A stretch of DNA of 64,000 nt from Alternaria dauci. Its lineage: Eukaryota > Ascomycota > Dothideomycetes > Pleosporales > Pleosporaceae. The stretch lies in NCBI RefSeq assembly GCF_042100115.1, contig NC_091275.1, positions 3,348,001 to 3,412,000 of the forward strand. Direction: 5' to 3'. The notes beneath the pieces are model-generated. The model saw nothing but the letters and a program-made list of their open reading frames with translations. It was not told the origin of the DNA and did not search any database. Below are positions 56,940 through 64,000 of this stretch, piece by piece. Every line of letters starts with the position of its first letter. Within the stretch, counting starts at the first letter, position 1. The position numbers and the translations under genes were made by a program.

Positions 56940-58802
56940 TCAACCTATAGGGCTTACAGGACAGAATAATTCAAGTACCGACATCTGTCGCAATGGCGCC
57001 GGCGATGCCGGGATACTTTCCGATGCGTCAGAATCAGTGTCATCTTCGGCTTCGCTGTCTGGAATCTCTGTTAACCCCACCGCCGTAGCTAGCGCATTCG
57101 CTTCAATGCTAAGCCTCTCCTTTCCAGCAATCGGCGCACCAGTAATTCCATCCGGCCCTAGCCAGGCTTCGAGGGCCCTGCTTGCCGTGCAAATTTCCGG
57201 CCGTTCGCGCTTCACTAGCTCAAGAAAAACATCGCGCTGGTTCTTCCGCAGCACACGCTCGAGCCAATGGTTTGAGACCTCTTCGTGGGGTATGAGCAGC
57301 AGCGATCCCCAGCCTAGAGCTTGAACTATGTCGAACCATCGTGTCGCTCGCTTTAGGCGGTAACGAAAGGCTGCGTGGTCAGATTTAGATGGTGATTGGC
57401 AAACCAGATGGACCAAATATGTGATAGCCTCTGTTCGTGCCTGGCCCTTCCCGTACCTGTTGCGAGTTCTGTCGTTACTGGCTAGACGATCAGCGACCTG
57501 GATTTCGTCGACCTTGCGAGCGTACGCCTTCCCTAGCAAAGCGAAAGCCCAGCGAGTGCCAATGTTTACAGCTGCAAGCATCGTCTCGTACCGTGTGCAC
57601 ATGTCCCAGGCAAAGCAGAATGCATTGTCGGCATCAGTATGAAGTGTTGCGCTACTATCCACTGACTGCGACATTTGCGTCTGGGTAAGAACATAACGAT
57701 CTACTGGTTTTACCAAGAACGGCGTGCCCTGTTTCCGCCAATTATGCAGGAACTGCGCAGCGCTGTACTGCGAGGTTGCATTTCCAAAAGCACGCGCTTT
57801 TGCTAGCATGCTGCAGGCAGTATAGTAGGGTGTTGGCGAGGCTGTATAGAAATCAGCATCTTCCGCGACTTTTTGCTTGAAGATCCAAGAGATCGTCGGC
57901 TCATCGTCTGGCGCAATGCTGCCGTACGCCATACGTTCCTGCGCAGGCATCTTCTCAGGCGGTTCCTTTAAGCCTATCGCCTCGAGCTTTATTACACGCG
58001 ATCTTTCTAGCTTTCTTGTACGCCGTAGCTCTGCAAGACGATTCTTGTTTGTAACTGTTGCGGACCTCTTTACGGATAGAGGCGTCGTCGCACTCTGGTT
58101 TTCGCTGTCCTCGTCGCTTGTTCCGCGCTCGTGTCCCCCCTCCGCTCTAGCTGTGTCTTTGCCAGCGTGTACTGTCATAGTGTTGACTTCGCTAGCCCTA
58201 GCCGTCGATTCGTCCGCGCTGTCCTCCTGTATTGCTAGGCGGTTTAAGCTGTTGGCACGGATCTCGCTGCGAATAGGCGATGAGGAGGCTGGACGTTTAC
58301 GGTACGGCACAAGGTCGCCTGTAGCCCTCTGTGCTGATGGCGGTATGCTATCGTCCTTGTCTGAGTCTATAGCCATGCGGTCCTCCGCGATGCCTTCCGT
58401 TGGCGTCATTAGCCGCGCTGTAGTTAAGTTTCTAGGCTCTAGAGACTTACTACTAGCAAAGTCCATAGCAGCGCTTGTGAGACGCCCCCAATTTTCTGCG
58501 TCAAGTGTGCTGGCACCCAGCGTCTCTTTCAGCAGCCATATCGCATCTAGTGTCGAGTGGGCTATGAAAACCGGCTTGCACGCTTCGTCGTCGCCTACTT
58601 CTGGAACGATCCATCCCGCGTATCGTACATCGCCTGGTACACGGCATGGTTCTGCGAGACGACGCGCAAGAAATCTGCTGTAGGACGGGTTAGGTGGGCT
58701 GTATGCTAAGTTGTTAGCGACTGTAGCGTCCCACTGTGCAGGAAAGCCTCTTCCGCTGTGTTTATCCTGACAATGGTCACTATCGAGCTGTAACTGATCC
58801 AT
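56940..58802 (-). CDS. Intact 620-residue accessory protein, family of the RIP-killed relic
   Basis: A single-exon frame from ATG 58802 to TGA 56940. Residues 40-125 form an N-terminal module (RYAGWIVPE, PVFIAHSTLDAIWLLKETL). Residues 130-290 are Ser/Glu/Arg-rich and disordered with a basic RRTRKLERSR helix near 270. Residues 310-560 are a folded helical domain (SWIFKQKVAEDADFY, MLAKARAF, FLHNWRKQGTPFLV, TRWAFALLGKAYARK, RYGKGQARTEAITYLVHLV, SLLLIPHEEVSNHWLERVL). The end is acidic (DSEAEDDTDSDASES) with a final VLELFCPV peptide. No known domain is recognised. The folded region matches, in order, segments of the relic at 44,331-45,902. Convergent with the 1,248-residue gene; possibly a DNA-associated component of the element. 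Confidence 0.7.
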   Translation of the reverse strand: MDQLQLDSDHCQDKHSGRGFPAQWDATVANNLAYSPPNPSYSRFLARRLAEPCRVPGDVRYAGWIVPEVGDDEACKPVFIAHSTLDAIWLLKETLGASTLDAENWGRLTSAAMDFASSKSLEPRNLTTARLMTPTEGIAEDRMAIDSDKDDSIPPSAQRATGDLVPYRKRPASSSPIRSEIRANSLNRLAIQEDSADESTARASEVNTMTVHAGKDTARAEGGHERGTSDEDSENQSATTPLSVKRSATVTNKNRLAELRRTRKLERSRVIKLEAIGLKEPPEKMPAQERMAYGSIAPDDEPTISWIFKQKVAEDADFYTASPTPYYTACSMLAKARAFGNATSQYSAAQFLHNWRKQGTPFLVKPVDRYVLTQTQMSQSVDSSATLHTDADNAFCFAWDMCTRYETMLAAVNIGTRWAFALLGKAYARKVDEIQVADRLASNDRTRNRYGKGQARTEAITYLVHLVCQSPSKSDHAAFRYRLKRATRWFDIVQALGWGSLLLIPHEEVSNHWLERVLRKNQRDVFLELVKRERPEICTASRALEAWLGPDGITGAPIAGKERLSIEANALATAVGLTEIPDSEAEDDTDSDASESIPASPAPLRQMSVLELFCPVSPIG

Positions 58803-59249
58803 TTTAGAACCAAGGCTGACGCTCTAAGCCAGCGATTAGTGTGTGGGTAGAAAAGTAGTAAGAATAACAGCAGAGAAAAGAAGACGTGGCATGGAAAGCA
58901 GGGGGCCAGGGCGTGCCGGCAAGGTGCGGCATATAGTCGCACCGACTAACAAGGTAGAGTACGGTCCCTAATCCCAGAAGAGGTCGCGTCCTTGAGTGTA
59001 GAATACATGTTATTTCTCTTTTTAGAGTGCTATTCTTATATAATATTGAATACTAAAGTTTAGTTGTTGAAGACACGAAAGATCTCAAAGAGGTAGTCCT
59101 AGATAGGGAGGGTCGCTCTGCCTCGTACATCTAAGAGCGCAGTTCCAAATAATATAACACTAGTATTTGCCTTTAGAGGTGCAGCGTGAAGAAGGTTGGA
59201 GCGCCAGCCCTAAGGTAGTTAAAGCGTCCGAATGTTCCAGCTGCAAGGT
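58803..59249. other. Intergenic, promoter side of the 620-residue gene
   Basis: No coding frame supported. An AT-rich stretch at about 59,005-59,070 separates it from the repeat-bearing segment. Confidence 0.35.
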
Positions 59250-59320
59250 TGCGATATGGCTTGGGACGCAAGTTGCCGCAACGGTTGGTTGCCAGCGAGG
59301 GCAAGTTACGCAGAGACCAC
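59250..59320 (+). repeat. Isolated diverged unit of the 68-bp repeat
   Basis: GCGATATGGCTTGGGACGCA and the following bases match the 68-bp array at 60.27-60.69 kb with a few changes (CCAGCG for CTAGCG, AAGTTACGCAGAG at the end). It lies on the other side of the decayed gene and MITE. Confidence 0.85.
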
Positions 59321-59339
59321 GGTATGGCTTCATACACCT

Positions 59340-60225
59340 ACTAACACCTTTTGGGCAACTCTCTGGACTGTCCAAGGTACTGCATGACAGAGTTGTCAAC
59401 AATCAAGCCAATCAAGCTGGGTGCCCCAGCTTAGCTTGATTAGTGGGTACCTCTACCTCAGCTTAGCTTGATTGGCTTGATGGTTAAAATTAATAAGCTT
59501 GGCTTGTTTAGCTTGATTAGCTTAACAAAATTAATCCCCCTTTCAAGAAGCTTAAAAGGGGATAGTGTAGGGGTATCCTTATATAATCTTATCACCACGT
59601 GATCTTATCACCACGTGACCTTACTTACTTACTTTAACCTTCTTTATAGAGTATTAATTCTATCAAGCCAATCAAGCCAAACAATCAAGCTAGCTTATAG
59701 TAGCTTGGCTTAATTGATTTATACCTCTACTCTAGCTTAGCTTGATTGATACGCCAGCTTGATGCCCCAGCTTGATAGCGATCAAGCTGGCTTGATTGTT
59801 GACAAGTCTGCTGCATGAACAGACGGTTGTTGAACCAATGAACAAACTGATTCCTAATGGTTGTCGCTGTAGAGAAAACGTCGAGGTAGGCAGTATACTC
59901 AGTCCTGGACGGCACGCTGGGACTCTGCCTTGGCCACTGGTTCCTCAGATCTTCCACGAACGAGTCGATCGCCCTAGTTTGATTCTCCTGAAATGCGGCG
60001 TGCAATCCTGTCGTGATGCTGCTGTTCAGTCTCCGATTCTCGCTTTGGTAGATTCGCTTCATTGGAATCTGCAAACGCCTTGGTGTTGCACAGCACCGTG
60101 TTCCGAATCGCATTCTTGTTGAAGTCCTGTCCCTGGTCTAGCTCGTATTTCAGTGCAGTAGGTGGCTGTACCGCCGAGAGCTTATATACCCTATAGGCTG
60201 CAGCTAGAGCCTGTATCGCATCCAT
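59340..60225 (-). pseudogene. Decayed hypothetical gene interrupted by the MITE
   Basis: From ATG 60225 the minus strand reads MDAIQALAAAYRVYKLSA and on to QQHHDRIARR; after a one-base shift near 60,000 it continues as QTRAIDSFVEDLRNQW to HWFNNRLFMQ, where the MITE begins. Beyond the MITE the same frame picks up for about 14 codons (YLGQSRELPKRC) and stops. Removing the MITE and one duplication copy therefore gives a contiguous gene end. I do not recognise the family. It is an accessory gene broken by a frameshift and an insertion. Confidence 0.55.
59388..59810. mobile_element. hAT-type MITE, 423 bp, with 8-bp target site duplication
   Basis: Terminal inverted repeats of 23 bp start CAGAGTTGTCAACAATCAAG at the left and CAGACTTGTCAACAATCAAG at the right (reverse complement), one mismatch. 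Both ends are flanked by the identical octamer CTGCATGA (59,380-59,387 and 59,811-59,818). An 8-bp duplication with CAGnn termini fits the hAT superfamily. The interior is non-coding and full of GCTTGATT / AATCAAGC motifs, the kind of subterminal repeats hAT transposases bind. It must be moved by a transposase coded elsewhere. Confidence 0.9.
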
Positions 60226-60273
60226 GTCTGACTTTTCGGCGTAAGCCGTCGTACAAAACTATGTCATTAGATC

Positions 60274-60690
60274 ACGATATGGCTTGGGAAGCAAGTTGCC
60301 GCAACGGTTGGTTGCTAGCGAGGGCACGTTGCGAAGCGGTTGCGATATGGCTTGGGACGCAAGTTGCCGCAACGGTTGGTTGCTAGCGAGGGCACGTTGC
60401 GAAGCGGTTGCGATATGGCTTGGGACGCAAGTTGCCGCAACGGTTGGTTGCTAGCGAGGGCACGTTGCGAAGCGGTTGCGATATGGCTTGGGACGCAAGT
60501 TGCCGCAACGGTTGGTTGCTAGCGAGGGCACGTTGCGAAGCGGTTGCGATATGGCTTGGGACGCAAGTTGCCGCAACGGTTGGTTGCTAGCGAGGGCACG
60601 TTGCGAAGCGGTTGCGATATGGCTTGGGACGCAAGTTGCCGCAACGGTTGGTTGCTAGCGAGGGCACATTGCGAAGCGGTTGCGAAGCAT
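60274..60690 (+). repeat. 68-bp tandem repeat, 6 units plus a partial
   Basis: Nearly identical units starting GCGATATGGCTTGGGACGCA recur every 68 bp (about 60,274, 60,342, 60,410, 60,478, 60,546, 60,614). The first differs at two bases and the last degenerates. Each unit holds the 15-bp near-palindrome TTGCCGCAACGGTTG. Identical 60-codon open frames in successive units are artefacts of the repeat. Confidence 0.95.
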
Positions 60691-60699
60691 GGAGTAGTA

Positions 60700-61000
60700 T
60701 TTAGTGTGGTAGGTTGCATTCGGCCTGACTCGGAAGACCACGCGCCCGCAAGTCAGGCTGACAGCAGCGCTTCCACTCACAACGTTACCTAGGTACAGCA
60801 GTAACTTGCTATTGCTAACAGAGGCAACTTTCTAGGCTTCCTACAGTGGCAGCAGTAGGCAATACGTACAGCGTTACTCTATGTTAGTCTGGTGCGCCTA
60901 TATCGGTATTGAGTCATGGGATCGATTTTGTACTACAGACTACTTGAGAAAGTTACAGTATGTCTCCGCGATTTCCGGGCAGTCATTCCTTCAAAGTATC
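60700..61000. other. Spacer between the 68-bp array and the SNF2 gene end
   Basis: No gene seen. Contains the 3' flank of the leftward helicase gene. Confidence 0.35.
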
Positions 61001-64000
61001 TCAGTCTTGCGCCTTTATCGTGCTCTGAAAATAGCCTTTAGCTTGGAGGTTCTTGACTATCCTCATGTCAATGGTGTCTCGGCATCCTTGAGGGGCAGTA
61101 GTTGTCAGCCATTCAACGAAGACTTCGGCGAACCTCGTATTAATGCGATGTTGGCGTTTCGCAGCCTGTTCAGCAATATGCGCGTTACTCTGAGGCTCAA
61201 GACCATGCAAGATGTTGCCCTCTGTAAGCGATATTGACTGACACATCGCGCCCGTTGCACCCACGAGAATATAGACGCCATCGTCGACCTTGCCGCCCCC
61301 CTCATCCCAGACCTTCTTCCACTTGGGTACTTCCTTGTCCCGTGTCACGGCGTTGTAGGCATGAACAACGTGTTTCTCTCCAAACGTTTGGCAGATGTAA
61401 GCGTAGATCAGAGCACGTGACAATGTCGAGCTCGCGAGTACGACGTACTTGGCTCTGTACTCTAGGGTTTCTCCTTGGTGTGCGCGAGGACGGGGATGGG
61501 GAATGGTCGTCTTCTTGTTGCGTAGCTCTTCCAACGTCTTGTGAATGTATGCGACCTTGGCTGAGCCCTTGCAAGCCTCCAATGCAATGTCCCAGATGAA
61601 TGAGTGTCGAATTGTGTCGCTGTTCACAAGAGCTGTGCGGAGGTTTTCGTTGTTATTACTGAGACTGCGGTGAGGGTCGAGGATCCGATCTCCGATAAGC
61701 TGGTCGGCATCCCAATTGTTGATTGCGGCCATAAGGTTAGGAAAGATGCTGACATGTCGCGCAATGCGGTAGGCCTCGGAGTCTGCGACTGCGCCTGGGG
61801 GCATGGTGGGCTTGGACTTCTTGCTGCTCTCTCCCCCTTGGTCTTCCCAGGCCTCCACTTCCTTCTCGTAATGCTGTTTGACCGCGGCTAGCACGCGAGA
61901 CTCTTCTTGTTCCACGTTAGCGAAGTAACACGCATCGTGCTGCAGATACGTGAAGTTGACAGTAAGCTTTGCTGTGACAACGTTGAGGGGTTTGCGCCAG
62001 GGATCCAGACTGTCGGTGTCGCGCATTATGAAACACCACCGAACCATGTCCCGAAAATTGTTCAGCATGTCCTTGATCTCGCCGGACTGGAGTTGCTTGT
62101 CGAGCGCGGACTGTACTTTGTTCTTTTCCTTCTCGGTTTTACAACGCTGCATCCCGTCGTGATACTTCTTGTAGCTATTGAGGAGCTTTCTCCACACTGC
62201 AGTACAATCTACCCCTTTCAAATTGGCTAAAGCTTTGGCGCCTGGATCGGTGGACTGCTTTTGTACTAACCGCTGGATCACGTGGTCGGCGAATCCTAAC
62301 ACCAGGTCGACCCCGTTCGTGAGAGCTGTGCCCGTCTGACCTACTATACCAGTACGATGATCATTGGGCCTGTAGTCCAAAATGGGGTCGATGATGTGGG
62401 TGTAGGTTTGAGTTTTTGTACCCGGGGCGGTATGCAGCTCGTCGACCATGATTATTGCAGCGCAACCAACGAATGTGACCAACCACACCTCGACCCTCAC
62501 ACCTTTGTCGTCTGTCCATATTTGCATGCGACGAGCCTGCCAAGGGCCGAGACCATCAAGCGCAGGCAATCGTGAAGTGTCCATATGCGTCTTGGCGCAC
62601 AGGCTCAGCTGTGCTCTCAACGCCGCCCTCTTCTTAGTATGCCTCTTGTCGGTCTTTTCTAACTGTTGTTTTAGCCTCTTGTACTGAGGGGGCGCAGAGG
62701 TATCGACAAGCGTGCCAAAGATCTTCGTCTTCCAAGACTCGCGAGTTGAGACTATCAAGAACCTAACGCTCGTCTTTTGAGGTCTGAAGTCCGATGTCTC
62801 AGGGACGCTGTTTGCCCATTCCTTAGTCGGGTTGTTCAACTTCCACACCTTGTTGTACTCCCCATAGGCCAATCGTGATTTCAACCAGTTAGGGCGACGG
62901 TTGACTTCATCCCACTCTTTTGGTGTCATGCTAGAGTAGATGCTGTTCTTCGCACCGCCATAACGCTGTACAATCTCTTCGCCCGTACCGTGCAAGACTA
63001 TCAGCTTCGGTGGCTTGTACTCTGATCCTTGAGCCAAGTGGGCGCTGCCACCCATGATCATACGCCATGCTTGTACCAATGTTTCAAGGCCTGCTGCACT
63101 CGCAACAAAGTAGGTGCATCCAAACAGATTCGGCGTCTCTATCTCGTCTCCGTTCGATTTGAGAGCAGTGTAGGGGAAGTCTGGCGTCGCGCTGATGCCG
63201 AGGCGCTGGTACGATCTAGCAAAATTGAGATACCATATGAGGACATCGGTGATCGTCTTGCCCATGCCCATGTCGTCGGCGATGACAAGTGCTCCTCGGT
63301 CGCCGGCGAGGACATCCAAGCCATCCTTGGCGCCGACCAACTGATGGGGTAGCGGGTGGAAATCTGGGTTTAAGCCGACCCCAGTTCCGAGGTTGATCTG
63401 GTCGCCTTTGAGGTCGTCGAGCGCAAGGCCGAAGGTTTGCGCGGCTAAGTCCCACAAGTCTATGTTCGACTTTTGCGCGTGCGCAAAAGCAGACATACCA
63501 TCCATCTTCACCTTCATAGTGCTCGAGAAATGCGCGTTTGCCTGGGTCTTAGCTTGTTCGTTCAATGGGGGTTGTTCCGGTTCGCCTTCGTCTAACATGC
63601 ATTCTTCTAGCACCTCTTCATCGTCTACGAGAATGTCCATGTTGTTACTAGACTCGCTGTCACTAGAATCGCTGCTACCACTATCGTCGCTGATATGTAT
63701 TGGGTCGTCTAGTCCGCTACCGTGGTAGCTATTAGAAGGGAAGGTCTCGACAAACTTGAGAAAGGACTTAGGTGCGCTGGACGGTGGTTTGGCAGGTCTG
63801 GCGAGCGGTAGCAGATTCACGGGTGTGAACGACGAGGGTTGAAGTGTGCGGGGGAAGGCGATGCTGTTATTCCTGGACATGTATGACGAGAACGGACCTA
63901 CAGGATGCTGCTTGTGTGCGCTGTTGCTAGGTGTGGATTCTTCCCTCGACCAGGATAATGGATGTATGTTGGCCGCCAAATCTAGTATCTCCTTGAGTGT
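61001..64000 (-). CDS. SNF2-type DEAD-like helicase, 5' end off the right edge
   Basis: The minus-strand frame is open from the window edge to TGA at 61001, 999 codons, without introns. The first about 210 visible residues are disordered and acidic (SDDSGSSDSSDSESS). The ATPase core then shows the Q-like region HPLPHQLVGAKDGLDVL, Walker A ADDMGMGKT, motif II IIMVDELH (DExH form), and motif III GQTGTALTNG. A long helical insert follows, then the C-terminal lobe: KYVVLASSTLSRALIYAYIC, VYILVGATGAMCQSISLTEG, and EQAAKRQHRI in place of the usual QxxGRxxRxGQ. SNF2 ATPases translocate on DNA and remodel chromatin or DNA-bound complexes. The degenerate motif VI sets this one apart. It lies in the accessory block with the DUF3723-type gene, so a role in the element life cycle is possible. 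Confidence 0.8.
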   Translation of the reverse strand, partial: TLKEILDLAANIHPLSWSREESTPSNSAHKQHPVGPFSSYMSRNNSIAFPRTLQPSSFTPVNLLPLARPAKPPSSAPKSFLKFVETFPSNSYHGSGLDDPIHISDDSGSSDSSDSESSNNMDILVDDEEVLEECMLDEGEPEQPPLNEQAKTQANAHFSSTMKVKMDGMSAFAHAQKSNIDLWDLAAQTFGLALDDLKGDQINLGTGVGLNPDFHPLPHQLVGAKDGLDVLAGDRGALVIADDMGMGKTITDVLIWYLNFARSYQRLGISATPDFPYTALKSNGDEIETPNLFGCTYFVASAAGLETLVQAWRMIMGGSAHLAQGSEYKPPKLIVLHGTGEEIVQRYGGAKNSIYSSMTPKEWDEVNRRPNWLKSRLAYGEYNKVWKLNNPTKEWANSVPETSDFRPQKTSVRFLIVSTRESWKTKIFGTLVDTSAPPQYKRLKQQLEKTDKRHTKKRAALRAQLSLCAKTHMDTSRLPALDGLGPWQARRMQIWTDDKGVRVEVWLVTFVGCAAIIMVDELHTAPGTKTQTYTHIIDPILDYRPNDHRTGIVGQTGTALTNGVDLVLGFADHVIQRLVQKQSTDPGAKALANLKGVDCTAVWRKLLNSYKKYHDGMQRCKTEKEKNKVQSALDKQLQSGEIKDMLNNFRDMVRWCFIMRDTDSLDPWRKPLNVVTAKLTVNFTYLQHDACYFANVEQEESRVLAAVKQHYEKEVEAWEDQGGESSKKSKPTMPPGAVADSEAYRIARHVSIFPNLMAAINNWDADQLIGDRILDPHRSLSNNNENLRTALVNSDTIRHSFIWDIALEACKGSAKVAYIHKTLEELRNKKTTIPHPRPRAHQGETLEYRAKYVVLASSTLSRALIYAYICQTFGEKHVVHAYNAVTRDKEVPKWKKVWDEGGGKVDDGVYILVGATGAMCQSISLTEGNILHGLEPQSNAHIAEQAAKRQHRINTRFAEVFVEWLTTTAPQGCRDTIDMRIVKNLQAKGYFQSTIKAQD

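Noticed and set aside
57877..58683. 268-codon plus-strand frame
   Set aside because: Antisense to the intact 620-residue gene, which has the better composition and a related relic on the same strand.
60340..60792. Four identical 60-codon frames
   Set aside because: Same peptide from successive 68-bp repeat units; not genes.

Overview
This window is nuclear DNA of a filamentous ascomycete, most likely a dothideomycete or pleosporalean. Three things point there: the gene set (secreted cutinase, GH5 exo-glucanase, HET-domain and NACHT-ankyrin genes, a fungal P450, a DUF3723-type gene), the short introns of about 37-79 nt with CTAAC/CTGAC branch points, and long AT-rich blocks almost devoid of CpA and TpG, the footprint of repeat-induced point mutation (RIP). 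Nothing prokaryotic, no rRNA and no convincing tRNA was seen.

Region 1 (1-31,088) is GC-balanced chromosomal sequence. Apparently intact genes are: a LamG-like gene cut by the left edge; a disordered membrane-associated protein; an astacin-like metzincin fused to an H-type lectin; a 1,458-residue NACHT/ankyrin protein ending in a fructosamine-kinase domain; a cutinase; a salicylate-hydroxylase-like FAD monooxygenase; a BTB protein; a C2H2/3CxxC zinc-finger protein; a cytochrome P450; and a GH5 exo-1,3-beta-glucanase. Between them lie broken genes: an epoxide-hydrolase-like gene, a HET gene and an FAD oxidoreductase. A cupin gene (31,089-31,810) loses its 5' end exactly where region 2 starts.

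Region 2 (31,811-47,161) is accessory and RIP-affected. It is bounded and punctuated by a direct repeat carrying a 21-nt minisatellite. Inside the AT-rich block a reading frame of 1,498 codons (39,116-43,609) has one in-frame stop. It encodes two N-terminal zinc-finger-like motifs and a tyrosine-recombinase-like R...R...H-(8)-Y signature. To its right are two head-to-head relics. The minus-strand one (44,331-45,902) has about 25 stops, all TAA or TAG, consistent with former Gln codons. The plus-strand one (46,091-47,161) is the N-terminal part of the same zinc-finger family and has three TAG stops.

Region 3 (47,162-64,000) holds a 34-nt minisatellite of about 75 units, then a coherent block of intact unusual genes: a DUF3723-type protein with a ParB-like box, a four-exon gene of unknown family (1,248 residues), a 620-residue protein that appears related to the minus-strand relic of region 2, an hAT-type MITE with a perfect 8-bp target duplication inside a decayed gene, a 68-bp tandem array, and an SNF2-type helicase running off the right edge.

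The working interpretation is that 31,811 to beyond the right edge is one or several large mobile-element insertions. The recurring unit is a divergent pair: a gene of the 620-residue family and a zinc-finger/tyrosine-recombinase-like gene, accompanied by DUF3723 and SNF2 genes. No DUF3435 Starship captain was recognised, so this may be a different recombinase-driven element class. That reading is inference; the frames, stops, repeats and motifs are visible in the sequence.
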